A DNA stretch of 64,000 nucleotides from Exophiala sp. HKRS030 (GCA_023897205.1 JAHWDD010000006.1:744001-808000); one strand, 5' to 3'; numbered from the stretch's first letter, positions 30,917 through 43,378 are shown. The notes: a model not told the origin generated them from the letters alone. Translations and numbers: made by a program.

Positions 30917-33297
30917 ATGAACGACGGCCACAATCAGAATGATGGAGATGCTGGCAGGCCATATCGGTCTCGCAAAAACAGGCCGTGCGATGCATGCCGC
31001 CGCAGAAAGGTACTCTGTGACCAGCCTAATGGTGCCCCTTGCATCCGCTGTAGTCGTCTGAGCCAAAAATGCACCTTCGACGAAGGACCGAGGAAAAGAT
31101 TGCGGTCGCCTGGTGGGCAGCGAGAGCCGGCCAACGATCAAGAAAGGTACGAATGCTAATGGTATAGCACATCATGTTGCGGTATGCTTATGAGTGAGTA
31201 TAGGCAATGGCCCGATGAGGCATCCTTTACTTTCAGCCCGGGTGCGTTTAGCAGGCCAATGCCTGACTTCGCTTCATTTGAAAATGGCCTCAGCTCCCCT
31301 TTCACTTACATATTTGAGGAAGCCGCTCATCTGGATCACACAATATCAGCGGAAAGGTTTCCAACAGATATCAGACCAGACCAGACTTCCAGGGATATAT
31401 CTGATGTTTTGGCCGCCTTGGATGAGGACCAAAGAAGCCAGATCCAAGCTTTGGCAACATTACAGGATCACCAGGACGATTCTGAACGCCCGCAAAGTCT
31501 GCACACAGGAGAGCAAGTTGACCTCGACCATCAAACATCGCTAGAGTCAATTCCAGATGCCTTCAGCTTCTACATTGGTCCCACGGGAACCTCAGATATA
31601 TATCTGCTCCGTCGACAGACGTTCCTCAATAGCAGCTTGTCCGCAAACGTCGCTAGTGGGATCAAATTCCAATTGACCGAAAAGCCAGACCGCCGTTCGA
31701 ACCTTTCTGATCAAAACCCTTGCATTGGGGAATTCGAGGGCTTAGGACCTCTACCACCAACTATCTTCGGTGTTACCGACAACAGCTTGGTGGCTAACGC
31801 GGAACCTCGAGAAAGCCCAGAGGTCATTAAGCAAGCGTGGTCCGAATTTTGGGCTTTGATCGAGCCTGATGTGGCTTTGAGGCTTGTCCGCCTGTATCTT
31901 CGGTTTATCGAGCCCCAGTTCCCAATCTTGTTTCTTGACCAGATCCCTAACAATCAAGAATCTTTGGGTTCGATGAACTTGGCATTACTTGCGGGTATGT
32001 GTGCAATTGCGCTGCCTTTTGCACTGTATGACGAGGCCCTCTACCGGTTACAACCCAGGCCACCCTCAAGTCAACAGCTGTATCGAATTTGTTGGTTGGC
32101 TCTATGGCACGATTTTCATGCTCCAACTTTAGTCACCATCCAGAGCTGTCTCATATTCCAACATCGCCTACCCACCAACCCGGTCTTATCGGACACTGCT
32201 TTCAAGTGGACCTTGATGGCTTCAGCAGTTGCCGCCGCTCATACGGTAGGATTGCATCGAGACCCTACCGAGTGGCATTTGATTCCGCTCAACGAGTGTA
32301 AACTACGCCGAAGACTTTGGTGGGCATTAGTCGCAATGGAAAAATGGCATGCACTCGCTAGAGGTATGCCTAGCCATATTAGAGATGACGAGAGCGATGT
32401 ACAACCGTTACAAATACAAGACTTGTCAGGGAATTCCGACGCGACAGAGGACGGCTTGCATTTTTTCTGCCTGGTCACTTTGACGAGTCTTCTCTCCGAG
32501 ATTCAAAATACTTTTTACACTGTTCGCGCTATCAAAACAACGGCTAATGACTTGCACACCAGCCTTGATCTAGGCAGGTCCATTCGCATACGGCTGCAAG
32601 AGTGGAAAGATGGTCTGCCAGATTTTCTGAAATTTAGGCGACGGGATCTCGAATTGGCTTCGCGTCAAGGACCTCCGTCAGAGCAGATCGCGAGACGACT
32701 TGATTCGACTGGTTCGCTCCATCTGTCATATATCACAGCACATATGACCCTGTTCCGGGCTCTTCTTCGGCCACTTGATCTTTGGACGAATATCGCAAAG
32801 CATGACACTGCAAAGGCTCGGACAATGTATGATATTGCTTTAGCTGTTGTGCGAGGAGCCCTGCTCTGTGTCAGAGAACTTGTTGAGTTCATGGAGGATC
32901 TGACTAATTCTCACTGGAATGCTTTCTGGCATAGCTGTAAGTCAGGATTTGCATGGCACGTCAATTGACAAACGTATGCTGATCATAGTGCTCAGGGAGC
33001 CGACCAAATTTTGCAATGGCTGGAACATTCATGGTACATCTACTTCAAATCACTTCTCCAGATATGGACCTGGCTTATCCGTCTGTTTCAAATCAAGCAG
33101 AACCAAGACCCGAGAGTCTCTATTTTATTGAAGAGCACAAAGAACTCCAAACTCTCATTCAGCGATGGCGATGGGCCAATCGCAGTTGTACAAACAATGC
33201 AGCCGGCGCAAGGGGTTTGACAAATCTTGGTCTCTTCAAGGTCGAAACACTCTTAAGTTCACTTGGTATCAGCTTGCTCGCGGTTGAGTCAGATTGA
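30917..33297 (+). CDS. Zn2Cys6 transcription factor with fungal-specific TF domain, three exons, 754 aa
   Basis: Exons are 30917-31146, 31204-32936 and 32996-33297. The binuclear cluster is complete: Cys24, Cys27, Cys34, Cys42, Cys45 and Cys52 in CDACRRRKVLC...CIRCSRLSQKC. A basic linker (GPRKRLRSPGG) follows. The middle region (roughly 300-650) is the fungal-specific transcription factor domain, with LYLRFIEPQFPIL, AAHTVGLHRDPTEW and RRRLWWALVAMEKWHALARG. The last splice gives SWSRPNFAMAGTFMV, the usual C-terminal block. It is flanked by the DapA-family lyase upstream and, tail to tail with only 57 bp between, the TauD dioxygenase. It is therefore the natural candidate as pathway-specific regulator of this cluster (inference). 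Confidence 0.9.
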
Positions 33298-33354
33298 GGG
33301 TTGCGGAGTGAGAATTAAACAAAATCATTATTGACTTTAGTGGGACTTTTTTGT

Positions 33355-34690
33355 CTAGCAGAGATTGAGCATTACTCTTGCCTCATCCTTTTGGCATTCA
33401 CCATCGTCCTCTTCGATTTTGCTCGGGATCGGAACATTCGCTAACGGAGTCAATCTGAAGGCGTGGCGGCGATCACCTGCAGCATAATCCAGCGTTTGAG
33501 AATGTTGAGTAATGCGCTGATCCCAAACCACAACAGTTCCGGGCTCATATCTCACCCTGCAAGAGAAGTCTTGACCACGATTGATATGGTCGAAAAGAAA
33601 TTTAAGCATATAATCTATACCATGAGAATTAGCTTTTCGATCTTCAGCACAATTTCATCCCACACTTACCAGATTCTTCTTCGTCCCATCCGACGATACT
33701 TTGGGTATACGATGAATTGACGAAAAGCCCCTTCTGTTTGGTAACGGGATGGACAGTGACGACAGGGTGGATATTGCGAGTGATAGGTCGCCTCAAGACA
33801 GAGTTATTTCCGTTGTCGCGTATTTCTCGCAGTATCGGGTTTGCAGTCGTATGCACAGCGTTGAGACCTTCCAGGCGCTTTCGGAATGAAGGAGAGAGTC
33901 GCTCGAATGCTCTGCCCATCTGCAGGCGAGTTCAGTTAGTGATACAGAGAAATGATTGACTGCAGATCGTTGTCTGACTTACGTTGGAAATAATCGTATC
34001 TCCTCCGCTGCCATCTGGCGACTCCAACATGCAGAAAAATGTCAGACCAGGAGGTTGACGCTCTGGAGACTGATCGACGTGGAACTGAATTGGGCTCTTC
34101 CTCGCCCATGATTTCCGAATCCGTAGATCGTCTTTGGAATCGTAGACGATCACGAATTCCACAGGTCCATCCTGAGGGTGTGGCATCCATCCGTGCTTGT
34201 GCAGGGGGCCGAAGTGCGAAGCAATCTTGGCTTGCTCCTTGAAGCCGGCGTCCGTATAGGTCTGGTCACGGAATACCACGCACCCTCGTTGAGCCGTCAG
34301 TAGTGCCAGCTCATCCAGGCCCTCGGTCGTCAGCTCGGTCTAGAGGAAAGAGAACAGTCAGCCTGCGTGGTCGGGGTTATGGCATCAACATCAACCCAGC
34401 TAGTCTACTTACCAATTGGACACCCAGTAGCTCGGTGCCGCAGTGCGGACTGAGCTCGGTGATACTGGTCGCATTCTGCAACAGATTTGGCATTTTCGGG
34501 TCGGCACGGTGACCGGGGTCGTCATGCTCAAAGGGACCGACCTCTTCCACCTTTTCCAGAGGGTCATAGTGTGCTATCAAACAAGAATGTCAACACAATA
34601 CTGGTGAGGCCTTGAGTTGAACTTACGAAGGTATTTTGGATAAAGTGGCTCCTTGGACTGGGCCTTGAGTTCTCCCAGAGGGGCAATCAT
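33355..34690 (-). CDS. TauD/TfdA-type Fe(II)/2-oxoglutarate dioxygenase, five exons, 363 aa
   Basis: Exons on the minus strand are 34690-34627, 34573-34413, 34339-33983, 33919-33670 and 33614-33355, all phases consistent. The Fe(II) triad is visible: His162-x-Asp164 in QFHVDQSPE, and the distal His315 in ITQHSQ. The 2-oxoglutarate-binding Arg331 is in RRHAFRLTP. The N-terminal TELLGVQL block and VVFRDQ strand are typical of the family. Members hydroxylate small substrates, often releasing sulfite or glyoxylate from sulfonates, phenoxyacetates or related acids. The substrate here is not predictable. The 5' end diverges from an MFS anion transporter across 782 bp, suggesting co-regulation of uptake and oxidation. 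Confidence 0.92.
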
Positions 34691-35472
34691 TGTGAAGGAT
34701 TTGAGCGGGAATAGAATATCACGAGGCTGATTGGAAAACCTTGATACTGATTTCAACCAGGGAAGTGCTTTCCGGAAGGATATCGTCCTGATTTATTGTC
34801 GTGGAAGGACTCGATGGACGTCCTTGATTACTGTGCAGTTCGAAGACGGCGATTTATCCAACCGCTCTACGCCCAAGCGTGCGCGCTGCAACGTATGATT
34901 TGGGTCCTCGCGCCCTGGATACTACTGGGTCTTCACGACTACTTTGACCACACGCCGATCGACGAAGACAGGCACGGCAAACGTACGCTCAGATCATCGT
35001 TGCGCGTGAAGCCTTTGAAAGGGCGCCGCTCTTATCGCGCGGACCGCCAGCCAGTTCACGGACTCGATGACCTCTAGACTATGCTTTATGTACAGCTTGC
35101 CCGCGCTCTTGATTGAGTTGCGCGCTCGTTGGCCGCGCCGAAGCCCAAAATCCGCCTTCTGGAATCTCTGCTCTCAGATCTGCGCGCAACTTCTGCAGCT
35201 AAGAAACACTATCAGTGGAGACACGGAGACGCTGCCGTGCAGATAACAGCCTCCATTGGAACGAGTGTCCAATCACATAATGGGAATTGTTCACCACATT
35301 GCGCTTGTCAATTATCTAATCTTTGTGGACTGGGCGTTCCTCTCCTGTCACACCTCTGTACCAGCCGTCTTCGGTCTGGGATATAACTCATCCATATCGC
35401 AACGGCATGGAAGGAACACTCGACCAGAAAACACCTCTTTCCATCTCCTCCCTTTGACCTATCTCCTCAGCC
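34691..35472. promoter_or_regulatory. Divergent promoter shared by TauD dioxygenase and MFS transporter
   Basis: 782 bp with no supported gene. A CGG-N-CCG inverted pair (CGGACCG, 35040-35046) is the only obvious candidate for Zn2Cys6 binding. One such 7-mer could easily be chance. Confidence 0.45.
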
Positions 35473-37349
35473 ATGGTCGCCGAGAAAGATCCCCAGTTGA
35501 CGGCCGAAGATGTCATTGAACCGACTACTGAACGAGGATCTATTGAAATCACGGCCGAGGCAGCTGTGAAGGCAGTCAAAGCAGGACGAGCGAAAGATGT
35601 CGACATCGCTGCTCAGATCATCGCCGAGTATGGCCCAGAAATGGGTGGCCAGGGATGGTCCCCCGAGGAAGAGAAGAGATTGATGCGAAAGGTCGACTGG
35701 AGATTGATTCCAATTGTGAGAACCCACGTACCGTGCCTATACAATTGTGACTGACGACGATTTCAACAGCTGTTCGTATGCGCCACACTCTCGGGCCTGG
35801 ACAAGACGGCCATCTCCGGAGCGGCCATCTATGGTCTCAAGGAGGATCTCAATCTAACCGGTCAGGATTATTCCTGGTGCGGTTCAGCTCCATTTTTTGG
35901 TGGTTTGGCTTTCATGGGACCGGCAGCCTACTGTCTGCAGAGACTTCCGGCAGTGAAGTTCTTTGCATTCAATGTTTTCATGTGGGGAATCACAGCAAGC
36001 TGCATGGCCGCAACGACAAGTTTCGGAGGACTCTTCGTCTGCAGATTTCTCCTAGGTGGATTTGAGGCTCTGCTCATTCCAGCAGTCACCCTCGTCGTCG
36101 CCATGTGGTACAAGCCCGAGGAGCAACCGAAGAGAAACAGTATCATTCTCAACGTGATTGCACCAATCCTTAACGGTTTCATCTCGTGGCTGGTCGGCTA
36201 CTACAAAGGATCTTTTGAGCCTTGGAAGATTATCTTTCTGGTTTTAGGCATCTTCACGCTCTTGTGGTCTTTTGTCGTCTACTCCTTCTTGTACGTGTTT
36301 CAGGTGGCACCGTCCACTTTCGGTTCGAAGCTGACGGTTTGACAGGCCAAATAACCCATTGGATGCCGGCTGGCTCTCTGGGAGAGAGAAGTATATCATC
36401 ATCCAGCGCAAAGCTTCTGACAATACCGGTGTGGAGTCAAAGGTGTTCAAGAAAGAACAAGTCTTCGAAGCTGTTCTGGACATTCGCACTTGGTTGATTT
36501 GGTTTGCTATTGTTGCATTACAAGTCCCCAACGGCGGTCTCACCACGTTCAACACCCTGATCATCTCCGGGTTGGGATTCGACTCATTGCACACTTCGCT
36601 TCTGGCCATGCCTCCTGGAGTAGGTTGTACTCCTGCCTATCCTTCTCTATCGCACGGCCCGGTCTTTCTGACGACAATTGCTAACATGCACCTTTTGTAG
36701 GCCATGTCAACTTTCTCAGGTATCGCCTTGTCTTTCCTGGCTGCCACGACCAGGAAATGGCGTACCGTCATTATCGCTGTCTCGATCCTGTTGCCCCTGC
36801 TCGGGGCCGTCCTGTGCTACGCACTGCCTAGAACGAACCTCGCGGGGCAACTTGTTGGACTATAGTACGTTGTCACTGAAGCCCTATCTTCTCGTCTGCG
36901 TTGCTGACATTTGATTGCACAGTATCCTATACACCTACTGGGCTCCTTACGTGACCCTTGTGTCTGTGTACCAGGCGAATATTGCAGGACATACCAAGAA
37001 GTGAGCCATTCCATGATCCATATTCATATTGCTGTATCTTGGGGGAGGGAACAAATCATACTGACTTTCAACAAGGACCGTCCTGTATGCCTTTTACTAC
37101 GTAGCATGGGCTGTAGGAAACATCATCGGCCCTCAAACGTTCCGCGCAGACCAGGCGCCGGCATACACCGGGGGCACGGTGGCCATGATTGTTTGCTACG
37201 TGGTCGCCATCGTTTTGATTTTACTGTATGGATATCTGTGCTACAGGAGCAATCTCTCTCGGAAAGAGGACATTGATCTCGCCGTCGGAGATCAAGATTG
37301 GCTCGATAAGACGGACAGGGAATTGAAGGGGTTCAAGTATACCACTTGA
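35473..37349 (+). CDS. MFS transporter of the Dal5-like anion:cation symporter family, six exons, 517 aa
   Basis: Exons are 35473-35715, 35770-36290, 36346-36619, 36701-36864, 36923-37000 and 37076-37349. The cytosolic N terminus contains the family's EEEKRLMRKVDWRLIPI block, followed by FVCATLSGLDKTAISGAAIYG, FFGGLAFMGPAAYCLQRLP and GLFVCRFLLGGFEALLIPAV. After the central loop come GLTTFNTLIISGLGF, YTYWAPYVTLVSVYQANIAGHTKK and YAFYYVAWAVGNIIGPQTF, all typical of the allantoate/ureidosuccinate/nicotinate/tartrate (ACS) transporters. About twelve membrane helices fit the frame. Location is probably plasma membrane and the substrate an organic anion; exact substrate unknown. It shares the divergent promoter with the TauD gene. 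Confidence 0.93.
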
Positions 37350-37897
37350 GTTTAAGGGGGGGTTCAGAAACACGGGAAGCATTTGTTACCGGTGGGCTTG
37401 TGCCGCAGGGCCAAAGGGGCTTGAGGAACACATTACTCCGTGTCTCCATCCACATTGCAAATGCCAAAGTGTGTTTTGGTGAAGAAAGAATTCCGTCCAT
37501 TGATGTAATCGTGGCAGTAGACAATGTAGTTTGGAAGAGACCCTCTGCACCAATATTTCTACCTCGTTGTCTTGTAATTGGCTGGCAATTTCGGCTATCA
37601 GTCAACGGTTATTTACCTGAGCAAAGAGGTGACGATCCCAAGGGGGAGAATTTGTTCAGCGAGGTTTTGTCCCTCGGCATCCTCCAAATCTCGTAAGCTG
37701 TACGGGGCATTGATGTAAATGTACCGAGAAGTGAGGGGAAGTGAAGAAAAGGGTAGAAGACATTGAAAAAGAAACGGAAGGTCGAGATGGAAGATGTATC
37801 AAGTCGTCTTGGAGGTTTTGTTTAGATTGTTCCCTCTCTACGAGAATTTCTGAATCGAGTTTAAATTCTCTTCCAAGTTAAAAGAAAAAAAGATATC
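37350..37897. other. Intergenic, 548 bp
   Basis: 3' flank of the transporter and promoter of the SDR gene; an A-rich run precedes the SDR ATG. No gene is seen. Confidence 0.6.
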
Positions 37898-39424
37898 ATG
37901 GCATATTCACCGAGTGGTCCCATCGATTGTAGTATCATTCCGGACAAGAGTCGGTGCAAGGGGAAAAGCATCGTCGTTACAGGAGGTGAGGATCCAAGTT
38001 TCTTCTGTCCCTTTCGACACAAAGTTACAAATCGACCGACAGACTACTTAGCTACCTGGACGGTGGGAGATTCGGCATCTTTGGAGTTGTGCTGGGTTAA
38101 CGGTCTTCTCCCTCAAGCTCAAGGGCTCATCGGTTTTGTTTGAACAGGCGCCGCGGGTATCGGCGAGGCATATGTCAGGGGTTTCGTCGAGGCAGGGTAT
38201 GTCGCGTCATGCCACCATCCCGAAAGAAAGCAGATCCATTAGTTTTTTCTCGATATTGATAATTCGCTACATGGCAGAGCCTTTGTGACGTTTTGTGATG
38301 TCAATGTGGAAAAGGGCAACAGACTTGAAGATGACTTGTCGAAGTAAGTGTTGAAACGACCCAGTATGATCCGGCCACACAAAAAGCAGAGATCGGCTTT
38401 ACTTGATTGCTTCGTCGAAATGCTTAATTTTTGACCGTTCCCGACAGGGACAAAGTGGCATTCGTCAAATGCGATACAAGGTCATGGGAAGAACAAATCC
38501 AATTGTTCGAGACTGCCATTGCAAAATCTCCTCAACACAGCGTCGACGTCGTACTTGCCAATGCAGGGGTTGGAAGAGGATCGGGTGATCCTTTGATGAC
38601 ACTAGAAGGTAAAGTGGTTTGTCTTTATTCTTTCTTCATGATCGCTCTGCTCATGGCATGATTGTTTTCTTTTCTCTGATCGAAAACGTCTCATGTTTTT
38701 AGACCCGTCCACCGTGCCTACGAAGCCTAGTATGCACATCGTCGACATCAACTTGATCGGGGTTATGTACACTCTCAAGCTTGCCATTCATTACTTTCGT
38801 AAAAGTCCGGTGGACGTACGAAGAGATCGGTGTTTCATTTTCGGAGGAAGTATTGCGGGTTACATGGACAATTTGGTAAATCTCCGAGACTCACCGGAAA
38901 CACTCTCGAGTAGCTGACGCCTCGTGTAGAGCAGTTGGGAGTATTCTGCTGCCAAATACGGCTTGAGAGGGATGATGAGGGCGATACGTCGACAATGTTA
39001 CCATCAAGATATGAGAGTTGCATACATTGCGCCAACGTACGTCTTGCGTCCCCATTTATCCCTTCAAAAGAGCCACGATACTGACATGAATACCTCGGCA
39101 GGTATGTACGCACAGACATCCAGTCCGAGGCTACCTATGAATCCATTCTGGCAAAAGGCATCGAGTTCGCGACCGTGGACAGCTGCCTCGCTGCCGTCAT
39201 GAGAATTGCTTGCGACAAAACCATCAATGGTAGGGTTGTGTTCTACCCAAGATGTATGGGCGATTTCGCTGAGAATGTCAGGTCGTGCTTTCGCCATCGT
39301 ACCGTATTCCCAGTCCAAAGAAGGATTCGTGGATCTTGATGAAGATGATCATCAGGACAGGAAACAGGCCCTGGCAGTGTTTCAGGACGCAGCCATCAAG
39401 TTGAGAAGAGACAATTGGCCGTAG
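37898..39424 (+). CDS. Classical short-chain dehydrogenase/reductase, eight exons, 304 aa
   Basis: Exons are 37898-37985, 38148-38196, 38278-38343, 38448-38608, 38703-38875, 38930-39036, 39102-39229 and 39282-39424. Together they form one frame of 915 bases. Motifs of a classical SDR are complete: cofactor-binding TGGAAGIG (28-35), LANAG (104-108), and the catalytic Ser171, Tyr184 and Lys188 (GGS then WEYSAAK). An Asp in FCDVN at the end of beta-2 suggests NAD(H) preference. The C-terminal part is like fungal 15-hydroxyprostaglandin-dehydrogenase-type SDRs. Eight exons in 1.5 kb is the densest intron pattern in the window. Its position at the end of the metabolic cluster suggests oxidation of an alcohol intermediate (inference). 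Confidence 0.9.
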
Positions 39425-39861
39425 TCAACGCACAAATCTCTTGCGTGATTTGTGTCGTACGGGTTGCAGTGCTGTGGCCTCGGCAATCCATACTCGAGGA
39501 ACGCTAGACACAGAGTATTTTACTCGGTTCGAGGATACGGAATAGTAGAAAGAGAGGAGGACTATCTACGGAGAATAGTGGACGGAGGATGTTGCTTGAG
39601 GAAGCTTTTTGTTGCGCCGTAGCAGGCTTGGCAGTATTTCGGCCAACTACAACTCTCCCATAATGCACTTTCAATAAATGTCCATTTTGCTTTACTGGAC
39701 ATCAAGGCTACGCACGGTTTTGGTTAGGTGTATGAAGCTTTCAGAATTTTTCTAAGTGTCTTCGGTTGCTATCGAGATGGCTTCGTAAGGTCGGAACAGG
39801 CCAGAGAAACTCGCAGGAACTTCAAATCAAAAAGTCATTTCGCGGAACAAAAATTATCAGA
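39425..39861. other. Intergenic, 437 bp
   Basis: No gene is seen. The frame upstream of the TRM82 start is open back to 39766, but the extra residues are not family-like. Confidence 0.55.
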
Positions 39862-41656
39862 ATGGTCCAACCACCTTTTCAGACCATCTGCTGTGTTCAG
39901 CCATCGAATGGGCAGCAGCCGTTCTTGATCTCTGCCTCTGGTCCCGTCATCTGCTCGTTAGATCTCAAGACGGGCTCACTGCTGAGTCAGTGGCCACGAC
40001 ACACTGAAGAACCTGGTGAAGATGGAGTATCCACCAATCCGACGGAAGACGACCAGGGCAGGCCGATGAAGAGACGACGTCTTGATGAAGAAGAGCCAGT
40101 CAATGTTGCTCGGAAAGATTCGGAGAACCCTGCCGAGACAATCTCGGAGCCAAAGAAGGGAGAACAACAGAAGCCAAACGTAACGCATATCATCACCACC
40201 AGTGACGGCGCAACAGTCGTAACTGTCACCGCCGAGGACAAGTCGATCAATGCATTCAATGTCGAACCGGAGGGGGTCTTGAGCCTCCAGAGCCAGAGGT
40301 AAGTCAAGCCACTATTGTTTTGGGGGAGGTCCCGTCCAGCTCACAAAGGGTATCTAGATCGATGCCGAAACGTGTTTGTGCCATCGTCTTGACGCCAGAT
40401 GAGAAGAATATCCTGGTTGGAGATAAGTTTGGAGATGTCTATCTGCTTCCTCTGCACCCAAGGGACGACTGGACGCCTCCCAAGGTGGATCAAGATGAAC
40501 AAGAGCGACCATTCACCCCCTCGGCTTCGGAACTGACAGTCCACAGCAAGCGCAATCGGGAGGCGTTAAGAAACCAACGAGATCTGAAAATCATCAGACC
40601 CAAGAAGGAAGGGCCAAATTTCGAACGCAAGTTGATACTGGGACATGTCTCATTGCTGACCGATGTGGCCATCACTGAAGTTCTGGATGGTCTCAAACGG
40701 AAGCAGTACATCTTGACCGCCGACAGAGATGAACATATCCGAGTATCTCGAGGTATCACGCAAGCGCATATCATCGAAGGCTATTGCTTGGGGCACCGCG
40801 ACTTTGTCAGCAAATTATGCATCCCACCGTGGGAACCCGAGTACCTCATTGCGGGAAGTGGTGAACCTTCCCTGAAAGTACACCACTGGCGTACGAGTCG
40901 ATTGATCGACGAAGAGCTTTTCCAAGGGGCTATACGACAAGATCTTGAAAGACACTTGGATGTCACTTCTGGTGAACGGTCGATGGAGCATCTAGCTGTG
41001 TCCAACATTTGGCCAGTTCATTACTCGGTGGGTGGAAATTCACCCTATTCTCATCAACCGCCGCACTGTCTCCTGGTGGCACTGGAAGGGTAAGTTTGTG
41101 GTTTTTTAATGTCAATCCACTTGGATACAGGCTCTAATTCTGGGGTTTCAGACTTCCTTTACTACTTAGCTACAACTTGACAAAAGAGGGTAAGCTTCAA
41201 CATCATCAGACCGTAGAGCTAGGGGGAAATGCCTTGGATGTCGCCGTAGGACCAGCACTATGGGACATCGTGGTCAGCATAGACACTGTGCATAAGCCAG
41301 GCTCCGTCAAGGAAATCAAACGAGAAGCCGTACCCAAGTCGAATTTCTTCGAGACGTTCAGTTTGTTCTCGAATCTTTCGCAGAATGCCAACGGCACGGC
41401 TCCCGCGGCTGAACAGCCTGGACCCGAATTGAGATGGGAACGATCGAGTCTTGCTGTGCTTCTGAACGACGCTGTACCCATGTCCGAAACATCGGACCTG
41501 TCACAGGATAGTAAGTCGAAGGGCAAGGGCACATACAGCGCACTGGGAGAACAACTATATGGCCTGGAGAACTTGCGCAAAAGGAGGGGCGACCAGGACC
41601 AGCCCATGGACGCTGACGACGAAGAGGCTGGAGAATCTCCTGCTATAGCTGTATAG
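39862..41656 (+). CDS. trm82: tRNA (guanine-N7)-methyltransferase non-catalytic subunit, WD40 protein Trm82, three exons, 557 aa
   Basis: Exons are 39862-40298, 40358-41089 and 41152-41656. Trm82 is the WD40 partner that stabilises the Trm8 methyltransferase, which makes m7G46 in tRNA. The conserved run TADRDEHIRVSRGITQAHII followed by EGYCLGHRDFVSKL is the Trm82 signature, and HVSLLTDVAI precedes it. Further blades include LISASGPVICSLDLKTG, FGDVYLLPL and LIAGSGEPSLKVHHW. A fungal acidic insertion with a basic KRRRLDEEE patch lies near residue 70-100, and the tail is acidic. The start at 39862 (MVQPPFQTI) is chosen because the upstream open frame does not look like protein. The product is expected in the nucleus or cytosol. 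HEM12 follows on the same strand. Confidence 0.93.
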
Positions 41657-41966
41657 CCAATCAAGACAATGAATTTATACTGCAATGTATAAGATCCTAG
41701 CTCATCGTGTCAAAGAGCTCAACCATCTTATTCGCTGTCCTCACACTCGTACTCCGTCATCTGGGGACAATATCACAGCCAGCCACGTAGCCTCGTGATG
41801 GGGAGGGGCAGCCGGTTAAACGTCGGGTTTCCTTCAGGAATGAAATAGTGGCGCACTTTGCATCAAGCCTCAAGACTTCCAGCGATCTTTGACTTCCTTC
41901 CAAGACGCCGACAACATTCGACCACGGAATTGTTGTGCCCTTCAAAACCGTCGGTTGTTGGTCAAG
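41657..41966. other. Intergenic, 310 bp, HEM12 promoter
   Basis: No gene is seen; it lies between two same-strand genes. Confidence 0.55.
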
Positions 41967-43248
41967 ATGAAGGAGACGTTTGCTCCGTTGAAGAATGACC
42001 GCCTCCTACGGGCGGCACGTGGTGCGTGGGTTCTCTTGTACTTATGGACCAGCGTTGGGAGAACATGAGTAGACCTGACTTTCTCTGTTGAAACTAGGCG
42101 AAAAGGTCGACAGGCCACCCATGTGGGTGATGCGACAAGGTACGCGGCGGTCAGTCGCCTCTTTTCTTTTCTTTTTCTCCCTCGTCATTGATTCGTTGCT
42201 CTGTGTCGTCCATTGAAAGCAGAGACTCTGACCTCATTGCGATCTAGCTGGCCGATACCTACCCGAATACCACCGAGCCAAAGGAAAGCATGATTTTTTC
42301 GAATGCTGTCGGTCTCCCGAGATCGCCTCGACGCTGACCCTCCAACCGATCGAGCGATACGCGGGGCTCATCGACGCGGCCATCATCTTCTCCGACATTC
42401 TGGTCATTCCGCAGGCCATGGGCATGGAAGTGAAGATGATCGACGGCGTCGGCCCCAAATTCCCAAACCCCCTGCGGTCCCCCGCGGACGAGCAATACCA
42501 AGAGATTCTCCGACGGGAAGTGGACGTCGCCAAAGAGCTGGACTACGTGTACAAGGCCATCACGATGACGCGGAAGAAGTTGGACGGCCGGGTGCCGCTG
42601 TTCGGGTTCTGCGGCGCGCCCTGGACCCTGCTGTGCTACATGGTCGAGGGCGGCGGCTCGAAAATGTTCAGGGAGGCGAAGACGTGGGTGTACAAGTACG
42701 GCGACGAGGCGAAAGTCCTCCTGAAAAAGATCTCGGACATTTGTGTCGAGTACCTCGCCCTCCAGGTCGCGGCGGGAGCGCAGATTCTCCAAGTGTTTGA
42801 TTCGTGGGCCGGCGAACTGTCGCCTTCCTCGTTCAGGGAGTTCGCCCTGCCCGCGCTCAGGTACATCTCGGAGAACCTGCCCAGGCGGCTGCGCGAGATG
42901 GGCGAGGACGTCGTGCCCATGGTTGTGTTTGCCAAGGGCGCGTGGTACGCTTTGGACGAGTTGTGTGACTCCGGGTACGACGTGGTCGGGCTCGATTGGT
43001 TGCACGATCCGTCGGAGGCGGTGAAGATCGCGAGAGGTCGAGTGACGCTGCAAGGGAATGCGGATCCCGGTGTTCTCTACGGTTCGCACGAGTCCATCAC
43101 GTCGGTGGTCGAGAACATGGTCACAGGTTTCGGTGGAGGTCAAGAGCGATGGATTGTGAACCTCGGACACGGTATCACGCCCGGGGTCAATCCTGACGAT
43201 CTCAAGTTCTTTTTCGAGGAGGTTCAGAGGTGTACGAGTGGACGGTGA
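41967..43248 (+). CDS. hem12: Uroporphyrinogen decarboxylase, three exons, 365 aa
   Basis: Exons are 41967-42021, 42098-42139 and 42248-43248. The enzyme removes four acetate carboxyls from uroporphyrinogen III to form coproporphyrinogen III, the fifth step of heme synthesis, in the cytosol. Active-site marks are [16 protein letters not shown] with Arg31 and Arg35 gripping substrate carboxylates, and Asp82 in [10 protein letters not shown], the conserved catalytic Asp. Further blocks are [31 protein letters not shown] and [10 protein letters not shown]. Length matches the family. The second exon is only 42 bases, and skipping it would remove part of the active site. The last exon is markedly G/C-rich at third codon positions. 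The gene converges on FCY1 with 130 bp between stops. Confidence 0.96.
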
Positions 43249-43292
43249 TGTAACCGCACTACACGAAAACAAAAGAAAAGGGAATGACGAGG

Positions 43293-43316
43293 AATAAAAA
43301 GGATAAAAAGAATAAA
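43293..43316 (+). terminator. AATAAA words at the HEM12 3' end
   Basis: AATAAA occurs at 43293-43298 and 43311-43316, 45-70 bp after the HEM12 stop in an A-rich stretch; a plausible polyadenylation signal region. Confidence 0.45.
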
Positions 43317-43378
43317 TGATGCTTTTGAAATCAGTATGATTATTGTTCCCCTATATCTTCGTTCCTGTTTATCAAGTG

